Positions 28,467 to 36,407 of a DNA stretch of 64,000 nt are shown piece after piece; the first letter of the stretch is position 1; each line of letters begins with the position of its first letter. A model generated the notes under the pieces. The model did not search any database. It was not told the origin of the DNA and saw only the letters and a program-made list of their open reading frames with translations. The DNA is from Nitrospirota bacterium (GTDB lineage Bacteria > Nitrospirota > Nitrospiria > Nitrospirales > Nitrospiraceae), in the NCBI GenBank assembly GCA_004296885.1, contig SCVN01000015.1, positions 62,001 through 126,000 on the forward strand, given 5' to 3'. The translations under genes and the position numbers were made by a program.

Positions 28467-29656
28467 AGTGTCACACCTTTAATGCGCGCCACTTGCTGCA
28501 CGTCCTTGTCGCCACGCCCGGACAGGTTCACGATGACCACCTGGCGCTTCTTCAGCTTGGGAGCCAGCTTCACCACCTCGGCCACCGCATGGGCGCTCTC
28601 CAGCGCCGGCACGATGCCCTCCTCACGCGCCAACAGATCGAAGGCCGCCATGGCTTCGTCATCGGTCGCCGACGTGTATTGGATACGGCCGGCATCATGG
28701 TAATAGCTGTGCTCCGGTCCGACCGCCGCGTAATCCAACCCTGCCGACACCGAGTGCGTCAAGTTAATCTGCCCGTCGTCGTCCTGCAGCAAATAGGTCA
28801 TGGTCCCGTGCAACACCCCCGGCCTCCCGCCGGCAAAACGGGCCGCATGCTTGCCGCTCTCCACGCCCAGCCCCGCCGCTTCCACCCCGACCATCTTAAC
28901 CTTCTTGTCCTTCAAGAAGGCATGAAAGAGGCCGATCGAGTTGCTGCCCCCGCCGACGCAGGCCACCAGATAGTCCGGCAGTTTCCCTTCCAGCGCGAGG
29001 ATCTGCTTGCGGGCTTCCCGCCCGATCACGGATTGAAAATCGCGGATCATCATGGGATAGGGATGCGGCCCGAGCACGGACCCAAGGATGTAGTTGGTGG
29101 TTCGAACGTTCGTCGTCCAGTCGCGCATCGCCTCGTTGATCGCATCCTTGAGCGTCCGGCTCCCCGCTTCCACGCCCGTCACGATCGCGCCCAGCAGGCG
29201 CATGCGGAAGACGTTCAGCGCCTGGCGCTGCATGTCCTCCGTGCCCATGTAGATTTCGCAGGAGAGACCGAACATGGCGGCCGCCGTCGCCGTGGCGACG
29301 CCGTGCTGGCCGGCGCCGGTCTCGGCGATCACCCGCTTCTTCCTCATCCGGACGGCCAGCAGGGCCTGGCCGATCGAATTGTTGATCTTGTGGGCGCCGG
29401 TATGGCAGAGGTCTTCCCGCTTGAGGTAAATCCTGGCGCCGCCCAACCGTTTCGTGAGCCGTTCCGCAAAGTAGAGGGAGGTGGGGCGCCCGACGAACCG
29501 CTTCAGGTAGCCGGCAAATTCCGCCTGGAATTTTCGGTCCTGCCTGGCCCTGGCATAGGCCTGCTCTAATTCGAGGATGGCCGGCATGAGCGTTTCGGGG
29601 ACATAGCGGCCCCCAAAGTCGCCAAACCGGCCATGCGTATTAGGCAGTTGTTGCAT
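28463..29656 (-). CDS. trpB: Tryptophan synthase beta subunit
   Basis: 397 residues. A PLP enzyme joining indole and serine. The PLP lysine is in [18 protein letters not shown], the phosphate-binding glycine loop is [10 protein letters not shown], and the serine-substrate loop [12 protein letters not shown] is intact. The N-terminus ([19 protein letters not shown]) is that of the TrpB1 family. It lies 114 bases downstream of trpF; that gap holds an octad repeat, so translation is not coupled to trpF. Confidence 0.97.
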   Translation of the reverse strand: MQQLPNTHGRFGDFGGRYVPETLMPAILELEQAYARARQDRKFQAEFAGYLKRFVGRPTSLYFAERLTKRLGGARIYLKREDLCHTGAHKINNSIGQALLAVRMRKKRVIAETGAGQHGVATATAAAMFGLSCEIYMGTEDMQRQALNVFRMRLLGAIVTGVEAGSRTLKDAINEAMRDWTTNVRTTNYILGSVLGPHPYPMMIRDFQSVIGREARKQILALEGKLPDYLVACVGGGSNSIGLFHAFLKDKKVKMVGVEAAGLGVESGKHAARFAGGRPGVLHGTMTYLLQDDDGQINLTHSVSAGLDYAAVGPEHSYYHDAGRIQYTSATDDEAMAAFDLLAREEGIVPALESAHAVAEVVKLAPKLKKRQVVIVNLSGRGDKDVQQVARIKGVTL

Positions 29657-29664
29657 AACGCATT

Positions 29665-29723
29665 AGTCTAAAAGTCTGAAAGTCGACACGCCACATCTTC
29701 TTGAAAACTTCATGACTTGATGG
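29665..29723. repeat. Octad-period inverted repeat between trpF and trpB
   Basis: AGTC recurs at 29665, 29673 and 29681 (8-base period, units such as AGTCTGAA). The opposite arm, 29700-29723, has CTTGAAAA, CTTCATGA and CTTGATGG, also period 8, carrying the complementary GACTT. The arms could form a hairpin in the trp mRNA just before trpB. Confidence 0.55.
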
Positions 29724-29770
29724 ACGTTCCATCTTGATAACTCACGCGGAGTATAGCCCCGAGTCTCTTG

Positions 29771-30400
29771 CTACACAAGCTTTGCGGCTTGAATGAACGC
29801 CCGGATTTTCGCCTGGTCTTTTTTGCCCAGGCTTGCTTCCACCCCGCTGCTCACATCCACGCCGTAAGGCCTGACGTGTTGAATCGCATCACGGACGTTC
29901 TCCGCCGTCAGCCCGCCGGCCAGGAGCACCGGAGCATGCCTGGCCACTTCCGCCGCCAAGGTCCAGTCCGCCACTTCGCCCGTCCCGCCATAGGCAGCCG
30001 CGGAAAAGGCATCCACGACAAAGCCGCGCACCCCGGCCCGGCCTTTGAATTCCGCCAAGCTGAGCAAATCGGCCGGACCGCGGAGCCGGAAGGCCTTGAG
30101 CAGGGGCCGCCCAAGATTTTCGCAATAGGCCGCCGTTTCATCCCCGTGGAGCTGGGCCAGAGCCAAGCCGCATTCGTCCATGAGGTTGCGGACTTTTTGG
30201 GCTTCCTCATTGACGAAGACCCCGACCGGCAACACGAACGGAGGCAGGCCGGCGACGATACGCTTCACCAGCGGAGCGTCCACGCAACGGGGACTCTTGG
30301 CGTAGAACATGAACCCCAGCGCATCGGCCCCCGCCTCGACGGCGGCGGCCGCATCGTCGGCATTCGTGATCCCACAGATTTTGACTTTGACGGCGCTCAT
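29771..30400 (-). CDS. trpF: Phosphoribosylanthranilate isomerase
   Basis: 209 residues from ATG 30400; a longer in-frame reading extends into the methyltransferase gene and is rejected. The general base Cys is in VKICGIT at the N-terminus, the general acid Asp in VDAFSAAAYGGTG, and the phosphate loop in LLAGGLTAENV. GVDVSSGVEASLGKKD closes the barrel. It is a single-domain TrpF, not fused to TrpC. Its start overlaps the methyltransferase stop by 4 bases. Confidence 0.95.
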   Translation of the reverse strand: MSAVKVKICGITNADDAAAAVEAGADALGFMFYAKSPRCVDAPLVKRIVAGLPPFVLPVGVFVNEEAQKVRNLMDECGLALAQLHGDETAAYCENLGRPLLKAFRLRGPADLLSLAEFKGRAGVRGFVVDAFSAAAYGGTGEVADWTLAAEVARHAPVLLAGGLTAENVRDAIQHVRPYGVDVSSGVEASLGKKDQAKIRAFIQAAKLV

Positions 30401-31200
30401 GCGTCTGCGTACCCGATCGCATCCACGAAGGTTTGGGCGAACAAGACCGCCGGCTGCTTGGCCCACTGGCGTAACGCCCGGCAGAGATCCCCGACTTCGG
30501 CACGGCCCAGCCCAGGCCCGGCGACAATCTGTTTCCCGACTCCCTCTTCGATCCGTTGCGCCAACAGTTCGGCCACGAGCGGCACATCTTCGTAACAGTC
30601 GTAGATCGCCGACAGGCTGATGCGCGAGAATCCGGCCTCCTGCAAGAGGCATCCGAGTTCACGTCCCACATAGGGATTGCCCCCGTTCCGTTGCTGGATC
30701 GCCTTGTAGACCTGAACGGCCTGCTCGACGTCCGGATCGCGCGGCGCCATGAGGTTGCCGGACCAATCGGGGCTGGAAATCGCGGCGATCCCACCGGGAC
30801 GCAGCACCCGCTTGATCTCCTCCAGCGCGGCCAGCGGCTCGCCCAAATGTTCGAAGAGGGCGTGGGAAAACACCGCGTCGAAGGAACGATCCGGAAACGG
30901 AAGTTGATAAATGCTGCCGACCTTCCACTCGACGTTCTTCACCCCACGTTGCCGGGCCGTTGTTCGGGCCGCTTCGAGTTGCGATTCCGCAAGGTCCACA
31001 CCGATCACCTGACCTGGAGCCACGGCCTCGGCCAAGCCCACCGTAATCGTCCCAGGCCCGCAACCACAGTCCAGCACGGTCATGCCCGGCTTCAGATGCG
31101 GCAGCAGAAAGCCCGCGTCGCGCGACGCATGGCGGCGCCGCATATACCGTACCGCCACGTCGCTGTACCCGACCGTATAGGTCTCTCGTGTCTCCATCAT
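30397..31200 (-). CDS. Class I SAM-dependent methyltransferase within the trp operon
   Basis: 267 residues. Motif I VLDCGCGPGTITVGLA (about residues 42-57), motif II GVDLAESQLE with its acidic ribose-binding residue, and post-motif FSHALFEHLGEPLAALEEIKRVLRPGG are clear and UbiE/Coq5-like. The N-terminus TYTVGYSDVAVRYMRRR and a ~90-residue C-terminal region are less familiar. Substrate is unknown. It is locked into the operon by a 4-base overlap with trpF and an 18-base gap from the VOC gene, so it is co-expressed with tryptophan synthesis genes, but a tryptophan-pathway role is inference. Confidence 0.85.
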   Translation of the reverse strand: MMETRETYTVGYSDVAVRYMRRRHASRDAGFLLPHLKPGMTVLDCGCGPGTITVGLAEAVAPGQVIGVDLAESQLEAARTTARQRGVKNVEWKVGSIYQLPFPDRSFDAVFSHALFEHLGEPLAALEEIKRVLRPGGIAAISSPDWSGNLMAPRDPDVEQAVQVYKAIQQRNGGNPYVGRELGCLLQEAGFSRISLSAIYDCYEDVPLVAELLAQRIEEGVGKQIVAGPGLGRAEVGDLCRALRQWAKQPAVLFAQTFVDAIGYADA

Positions 31201-31218
31201 GCGCCAACCATCGAGGCC

Positions 31219-32007
31219 TTAACGAATCTGACAGAAGCTGATTCTGGCTCCGCCCGTGTCTCGCGGGACAAGGACCCGACCGTTCCCTCGGATGACCTCG
31301 TCGTAAAAAAGAACGCCTCGGGCCTCCCAATCACGCGCCAAGCCGGCCACATCTTGGGTCAGCAGCGCCGCCATCTGCGCTCCGTCTCCCGAAAAGCTCT
31401 GGGAAAGATGAATCGCCCCCCGCTGGAGCGAAAATTTCCCCTCCACAGGCCTCTCGCCCAGGAGTTGCGTGAACGATGTGGTCGCCGGCTGGAGGTCCGC
31501 CGCTCCGATTTCCACCCATCCCACCTGCGTCGAACCGTTCAGCCCGTCTGGGGAAGGCGGCACCCGGAGCGAACGCGGCGTCGTATCTTGAATGAGAAAC
31601 GGCAGCCGAGGATCTTCTGGATGGGCCGTCCGCCAGGACACCTGCTGTCCGTCTGGTCTGGCTCGTCCCCCGGGAGGCGCCTTGGCAATCGTCAGTCCCC
31701 GGTCCCGGATCGCCTGCACGTCGCCGTTCACATCCCCGCTCTCCAGCGCGAACCCGGCCAGCCGGTTCGGCCTGTCCAGGGCCTCCAGCACCTGCTGTCC
31801 GAAGGGAAACTGCTGCGCCAGCTCCGGTTTCTTGACGCCGATCAGCTCCAGATAAGTCCCGTCCGCCAGCGGCACCAAGGCATTGTGCGTCCCGACTGTG
31901 GGATGCTCCCCGCCGACCAGAACCTGAAACCCCAAGCGGCGATAGAGCTCCGTCGCCTTGTCGAGATCTTCCACTGCAATCAGGATATGGTCGATGCCGA
32001 GGATCAT
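31219..32007 (-). CDS. VOC-fold (glyoxalase-like) protein within the trp operon
   Basis: 262 residues. The N-terminal half begins GIDHILIAVEDLDKATELYRRLGF and contains LELIGV, the typical vicinal-oxygen-chelate half; the second half (VGWVEIGAADLQPATTSFTQLLG) repeats it. The overall form matches the glyoxalase-like (Glyoxalase_3) family. One His (residue 7) and Glu (about residue 55) could be metal ligands, but the full set in the second half is not obvious. Reaction unknown. It overlaps the trpC stop by 4 bases (ATGA), so it is firmly part of the operon. Confidence 0.8.
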   Translation of the reverse strand: MILGIDHILIAVEDLDKATELYRRLGFQVLVGGEHPTVGTHNALVPLADGTYLELIGVKKPELAQQFPFGQQVLEALDRPNRLAGFALESGDVNGDVQAIRDRGLTIAKAPPGGRARPDGQQVSWRTAHPEDPRLPFLIQDTTPRSLRVPPSPDGLNGSTQVGWVEIGAADLQPATTSFTQLLGERPVEGKFSLQRGAIHLSQSFSGDGAQMAALLTQDVAGLARDWEARGVLFYDEVIRGNGRVLVPRDTGGARISFCQIR

Positions 32008-32825
32008 ACAAGCGAGGCCTTGTCCGCGTTCAAAAGCTCTTTGATCTTTGCTTCCCTGTTCTCCGCCTTGATGAGGGACTCCCCGATCAGCATGGCCTGG
32101 CAGCCCGCGTCCATGATGCGCTTCACATCGTCCCGCTTGTGAATGCCGCTCTCGCTCACGATCATCTTGCCGGAAGGAATGCGCTTGGCCAGCCTCTCGG
32201 TCACGCCCAAATCGGTCGAGAAGGTCTTGAGGTCCCGGTTGTTGATCCCGATCAGCCTGGCCTCGGGCAACCGCTCCAACACCGTGTCCAATTCCCGTTC
32301 ATGGTGTGTTTCAATGAGCACATCCAACGAAAGTTCTTGCGCGAGCGCGAAAAAGTCGATCAACTGCCGTCGCTCCAGCGCCGCGACGATCAGCAACACG
32401 GCGTCGGCTCCATAGGCCCGCGCTTCGTAGAACTGGATGTCGTCCACCATGAATTCTTTGTTCAGACAGGGCAGTCCGATTTTTTCCTTGATCGCCTGGA
32501 GATAGTCCAGCTCCCCCTGAAAAAACTCCTTGTCCGTCAAAACCGACAAGGCCGAGGCCCCACATTCCTTGTACTGCTCGGCAATCTTCACCGGTTCGAA
32601 CAGGTCCTGAAACTCCGGCCGCAACAGGCCCAGGCTGGGCGAGGCCTTCTTCACTTCGGCAATCAATGATGGACTGTCCGGCGGACGGGTGGCCTTGAGG
32701 GCCTGGATGAACCCACGTGTCGCTCCCCGGTCGCTGATCCTGGACTTGAGCTCGACCAGATACCCGCGGCTCTGCTTATGCCGCACCTCGGCTTTTTTAT
32801 GCTCCAGGATTCGATCCAGGATCAT
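32004..32825 (-). CDS. trpC: Indole-3-glycerol phosphate synthase
   Basis: 273 residues. Catalytic residues appear in the expected places: LIAEVKKASPSLG (Lys and Glu of strand 1), LSVLTDKEFFQG, LNKEFMVDDIQ (catalytic Lys), LIGINNRDLKTF, and VSESGIHKRDDV. It closes the indole ring from CdRP. ATG at 32825. Upstream lies a 214-base gap to trpD occupied by a palindromic element. Confidence 0.96.
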   Translation of the reverse strand: MILDRILEHKKAEVRHKQSRGYLVELKSRISDRGATRGFIQALKATRPPDSPSLIAEVKKASPSLGLLRPEFQDLFEPVKIAEQYKECGASALSVLTDKEFFQGELDYLQAIKEKIGLPCLNKEFMVDDIQFYEARAYGADAVLLIVAALERRQLIDFFALAQELSLDVLIETHHERELDTVLERLPEARLIGINNRDLKTFSTDLGVTERLAKRIPSGKMIVSESGIHKRDDVKRIMDAGCQAMLIGESLIKAENREAKIKELLNADKASLV

Positions 32826-32857
32826 CTTCTACTCTCTCTTTCACCTTCCACCACCCC

Positions 32858-33037
32858 AAGGGCATGGTGAAACTCAGAGCGAACTTCGCCGGAGAAACGG
32901 GGTACCCACCGAGACTCTACTGGGAAGGAAAGCGGAAACTGACCAAGTCTTCGAGGGAATTTCCGAAGGCTTCCGCTCAGCAGAGTCCGGAAGGGTCGTT
33001 TCGAGAGATGCGGAAGCGATGAGTGCACCATGCCTTT
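32858..33037. repeat. About 180-base imperfect palindromic element between trpD and trpC
   Basis: The left end AAGGGCATGGTGAAACTCA and the right end, read on the minus strand, AAAGGCATGGTGCACTCA are near-perfect inverted repeats. The interior continues the symmetry: GAAACG, then GACTCT-CTG, then GGAAA recur in order on both strands. It can form one long imperfect hairpin in the trp mRNA. A 69-codon frame crosses it (32822-33031, minus) with no recognisable domain; I do not call it a gene. Confidence 0.6.
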
Positions 33038-33039
33038 AC

Positions 33040-34050
33040 TTACTTGTTCGTAAATGCGATCAACCGCTCCAGCTTCTCGTAGGCCGCGCCGCTTTTAATC
33101 ACCCGGCCCGCCAGCTCGTAGCCTTCCTGCAACGTCTTCACCTTGCGGCCCGCCACGAAGGCCGGCGCCGCGTTCATACAGACGATGTCCCGCTTGGGCC
33201 CGGTCCTGCCTTGCAGAATCTCCCGCAAGATGTGCGCGTTCTCCTCCGCCGTCCCCCCGGCCAGTTCCTTGGACCTGACCCGTTGCAGGCCGAAGTCGCT
33301 CGGCTCCACGAAGTAGGTCGACACCACCCCGCCCTTCCCTTCCGACACCTTCGTCCGATCCGTCAACGTGATTTCGTCCAGTCCATCCATCCCGTGGACG
33401 ATGAAACAATGTTGCGTGCCGAGCCCCAACAAGACCTTGGCCATCAGTTCCGTGAGATCGGCGGCATAGACCCCCAGCACCTGAAACCCGGCCCGAGCCG
33501 GATTGGACATGGGGCCCATGATGTTCAGGAGCGTGCGGATGCCCAACTCCTGACGGACCGGCGCACAATGCTTCATCGCCCCGTGGAACAAGGGCGCGAA
33601 GAGAAACCCGATGCCGACTTCGTTGATGCAGTCCGCCACCCGCTCGGGGGGAAGATCGATCTTCACGCCCAGCGCGCTCAACACATCGGCGCTGCCGGAT
33701 CGGGACGACACGGCCTTGCCTCCGTGCTTGGCCACGGTCAGTCCGCCGCCCGCCGCCACGAAGGCCACCGTCGTCGAGATATTGAAGGTATGCGCCCCGT
33801 CGCCGCCGGTGCCACAGGTGTCCACCACCAGCGGATCGGCGACCCGGATGCCGACCGCCTTCTCCCGCATGGCTCTGACGGAGCCGGAAATTTCCTCCGC
33901 CGTCTCGCCCTTGAGACGGAGCCCCATGAGGTAGGCGGCGATCTGGGCCTGCGTGGCAACCCCGCCCATGATCTCCGACATGACCTCCTCGGCTTCCTTC
34001 TCCGAGAGGTGCATCTTCTCCGCAAGTTTGGCGATGGCTTCTTTAATCAT
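33040..34050 (-). CDS. trpD: Anthranilate phosphoribosyltransferase
   Basis: 336 residues from ATG 34050; a TTG two codons upstream is an alternative. PRPP-binding motif VDTCGTGGDGAHTFNIST, the KHGGKAVSSRSGSADVLSALG anthranilate region (glycine-rich loop) and RTLLNIMGPMSNPA are intact. It transfers phosphoribose to anthranilate. It is a single-domain TrpD, separate from TrpG. No strong ribosome site is visible; a heptad repeat lies directly upstream. Confidence 0.96.
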   Translation of the reverse strand: MIKEAIAKLAEKMHLSEKEAEEVMSEIMGGVATQAQIAAYLMGLRLKGETAEEISGSVRAMREKAVGIRVADPLVVDTCGTGGDGAHTFNISTTVAFVAAGGGLTVAKHGGKAVSSRSGSADVLSALGVKIDLPPERVADCINEVGIGFLFAPLFHGAMKHCAPVRQELGIRTLLNIMGPMSNPARAGFQVLGVYAADLTELMAKVLLGLGTQHCFIVHGMDGLDEITLTDRTKVSEGKGGVVSTYFVEPSDFGLQRVRSKELAGGTAEENAHILREILQGRTGPKRDIVCMNAAPAFVAGRKVKTLQEGYELAGRVIKSGAAYEKLERLIAFTNK

Positions 34051-34053
34051 GAG

Positions 34054-34085
34054 CAAATGGCCGATAGCTGATGGCGCATGGCCGG
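34054..34085. repeat. Single heptad array between trpG and trpD
   Basis: Four consecutive 7-base units of the GGC-ending type (for example TGATGGC, GCATGGC) run from just upstream of the trpD start towards the trpG stop. No inverted partner arm is visible here. Confidence 0.55.
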
Positions 34086-34093
34086 AGAACCGA

Positions 34094-34657
34094 CTAGAGC
34101 TTCAGGAAATTCCTGAGCAGATCCATGCCGACTACGGTCAGGATGGATTCGGGGTGGAACTGGACACCTTCGACGCCCAGCTGTTTATGGCGCAGTCCCA
34201 TGATCTCCCCTTCGGCGGTTTCGGCCGAGACTTCCAGACAGTCCGGCAGGTTCGTCCGATTCACCAGCAGGGAATGATACCGGGTCGCCTCAAAGGGGTT
34301 GGCCAGGCCATGGAAAATGGTTTTGCCGTCGTGGTGGATCATCGAGGTTTTGCCGTGCATCAGCCGCCCGGCCCGGATCACTTCGCCCCCGAAGGCCGCG
34401 GCCAAGGACTGATGCCCCAGGCAGACGCCCAGGATCGGGAACTGACCGGCGAACCGCTGGATGGCGGCCACCGACACCCCCGCCTCGTTGGGCGTACAGG
34501 GGCCAGGCGAGATGACCATCCGCTGCGGCCTCAACGCGGCGATCTCATCCAACGTGAGTTTATCGTTCCGGTAGACCCGGACGTCCTCCCCCAGCTCGCC
34601 CAGATATTGCACCAGGTTGTAGGTGAAGGAATCGTAGTTGTCGATCATCAATAGCAT
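34094..34657 (-). CDS. trpG: Anthranilate synthase glutamine amidotransferase subunit
   Basis: 187 residues. Class I amidotransferase: nucleophile Cys in GVCLGHQ (about residue 79), His and Glu in [27 protein letters not shown] and [14 protein letters not shown] are typical of TrpG/PabA. It supplies ammonia to TrpE. It may also serve PabB in folate synthesis, as is common when only one copy exists. Confidence 0.96.
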   Translation of the reverse strand: MLLMIDNYDSFTYNLVQYLGELGEDVRVYRNDKLTLDEIAALRPQRMVISPGPCTPNEAGVSVAAIQRFAGQFPILGVCLGHQSLAAAFGGEVIRAGRLMHGKTSMIHHDGKTIFHGLANPFEATRYHSLLVNRTNLPDCLEVSAETAEGEIMGLRHKQLGVEGVQFHPESILTVVGMDLLRNFLKL

Positions 34658-34667
34658 AACAATAAGA

Positions 34668-34761
34668 GCCTATGGCTTATGGCGAATGGCTGATGGTTAA
34701 AGGCGAGAGAGCCGTTCGTCTCCGTTCCTTTCTTGCCATTGGCCATACGCCATTTGCTCTT
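34668..34761. repeat. Heptad-period hairpin between trpE and trpG
   Basis: The left arm (34668-34698) contains TATGGCTTATGGC and GAATGGCTGATGG; the right arm (34733-34761) contains GCCATTGGCCATACGCCAT. Both have a 7-base period and are mutually complementary. It fills the intergenic gap of the operon and could affect trpE/trpG mRNA processing or coupling. Confidence 0.75.
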
Positions 34762-34764
34762 CTC

Positions 34765-36273
34765 CTATTCGAGCCCCTGCTCCGCCAACTCGATCGCCTT
34801 CATCATGGCCTTGGCCTTGTTACAGGTCTCTTCATACTCGCGGGCGGGATCGGAATCGGCCACGATGCCGGCCCCGGCTTGGATATAGGCCTGCTTGCCT
34901 TTGATCACGATCGTGCGGATGTTGATGCAGGTATCCATGTTGCCGGAGAAGCTGAAGTAGCCGACCGCCCCCGCATAAGGCCCACGCCTGGCCGGCTCCA
35001 ACTCCTCGATAATCTGCATCGCCCGGATTTTCGGCGCACCGGACACGGTGCCGGCCGGAAAACAGGCCTGCATCACATCGTAGGCCGTCTTCGTCGGTTC
35101 CAATTCGCCCTGCACGTTGGAGACCAAGTGCATCACATGGGAATAGCGCTCGACGGTCATGAGCGCATCCACCCTGACGGTACCCTTCTTCGCCACCCGC
35201 CCGATGTCGTTTCGCCCCAGATCCACGAGCATCACATGCTCGGCCCGTTCCTTCGCATCCGCCAGCAGTTCCCGCTCCAGCATCCGGTCCTGCTCCTCCG
35301 TCTCCCCGCGCCTTCTGGTGCCGGCGATCGGCCGCACCGACACCTTGCCCTCTTCGCAATGCACCAGGATCTCCGGCGAGGAGCCCACGAGTTCGACGCC
35401 GCCGACCCGCAGATAGTACATATAGGGCGAGGGATTGACCAGCCGCAGCGCCCGGTAAATCTCGAACGGCGCGGTTTGGATGCGCGTTTCCCAACGCTGC
35501 GACAGCACGCCTTGGAAAATATCCCCGGCCTTGATGTACTCCTTGGTCTTCACGACCATCTTCTCGAAATCGGCGCGGCTCATGTTCGATGTAAAGGCGA
35601 TGGACTTGCGGCGCCTCTTCGGGCCGGTGCGGCGCAGCGGCCGCCTGAGACGCGCGATCATCCGCTCAATGCGGGCCGTGGCGTCGGCATAGGCCCGTTT
35701 CAGGTCCGACTCCTTGCCGGACGGCACGTGGGCGTTGGCTACGACTTTGATCTTCTGCGCCACGTTGTCGAAGATCAGCAACGTATCGGTGATCAGGAAC
35801 GCCAGGTCCGGCAGGCCCAGCGCATCCTTGCGGCGCGGCGGAATGTCTTCCAAATACCGGACAATGTCGTAGCCCAGGTACCCGACCGCCCCGCCCACGA
35901 AGCGCGGAAGCCCGGGCACCGTGACCGGATGGTACGCGGCCATGATGTCGCGCAGCCGATCCAGGGGCGTTTCCCCCGGCTTCGCCGAGATCGGCAGGCG
36001 CTGGACTTTTGTGCCCCGGACGATCAACAGCATGCCCCGCTCCTCGCGGATGACGATCGGCGAGCCGCTGCCGAGGAAGGAATACCGCGCCCAGTTCTCT
36101 CCCCCCTCCACGCTTTCCAGGAGGTAGGCGGAGGGGCCATGGTCGATCTTGGTAAAGGCGGAGACGGGAGTCTCGAAGTCGGCCAGGATCTCGCGGTACA
36201 AAGGGATGAGATTCCCCTGTGAGGCGAGGGCGCGGAACTCCTCGAAACTCAAAGAAAAGGAAGGGGTTTTCAT
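34765..36273 (-). CDS. trpE: Anthranilate synthase component I
   Basis: 502 residues. The feedback-inhibition element YLLESVEGG near residue 50 (LLES-type tryptophan site) is present, so inhibition by tryptophan is likely. The chorismate-binding core shows AGDIFQGVLSQR, PSPYMYYLRVGG, VRPIAGTRRRGET, VDLGRNDIGRV and FPAGTVSGAPKIRAM. It converts chorismate to anthranilate with TrpG. It is the first gene of the operon. A candidate promoter lies immediately upstream and would give almost no 5' leader, so no trp attenuator peptide is evident. Confidence 0.96.
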   Translation of the reverse strand: MKTPSFSLSFEEFRALASQGNLIPLYREILADFETPVSAFTKIDHGPSAYLLESVEGGENWARYSFLGSGSPIVIREERGMLLIVRGTKVQRLPISAKPGETPLDRLRDIMAAYHPVTVPGLPRFVGGAVGYLGYDIVRYLEDIPPRRKDALGLPDLAFLITDTLLIFDNVAQKIKVVANAHVPSGKESDLKRAYADATARIERMIARLRRPLRRTGPKRRRKSIAFTSNMSRADFEKMVVKTKEYIKAGDIFQGVLSQRWETRIQTAPFEIYRALRLVNPSPYMYYLRVGGVELVGSSPEILVHCEEGKVSVRPIAGTRRRGETEEQDRMLERELLADAKERAEHVMLVDLGRNDIGRVAKKGTVRVDALMTVERYSHVMHLVSNVQGELEPTKTAYDVMQACFPAGTVSGAPKIRAMQIIEELEPARRGPYAGAVGYFSFSGNMDTCINIRTIVIKGKQAYIQAGAGIVADSDPAREYEETCNKAKAMMKAIELAEQGLE

Positions 36274-36279
36274 CCTCGA

Positions 36280-36308
36280 AAACTAGCACGCACCCTGCGC
36301 AAAGTCAA
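36280..36308 (-). promoter_or_regulatory. Candidate trp operon promoter
   Basis: On the minus strand TTGACT (36303-36308) and TAGTTT (36280-36285) are separated by 17 bases. The predicted transcript start would fall at or next to the trpE ATG (36273). The -10 is a poor match, so this is tentative. No terminator-like leader or Trp-rich short frame is visible in the 134-base gap. Confidence 0.3.
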
Positions 36309-36407
36309 CGAGTGGAACCGGCCTCAGAGAGCCCGAAGGAACGTACCGGAATGTGCGCCAGAGGGGAACGGATCCGGAGTGACCAGCAGGGCGTAAAGGG
36401 AAGAGCC

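Noticed and set aside
32822-33031. A 69-codon minus-strand frame between trpD and trpC
   Set aside because: It coincides with the palindromic element and runs over the trpC start; no family resemblance.
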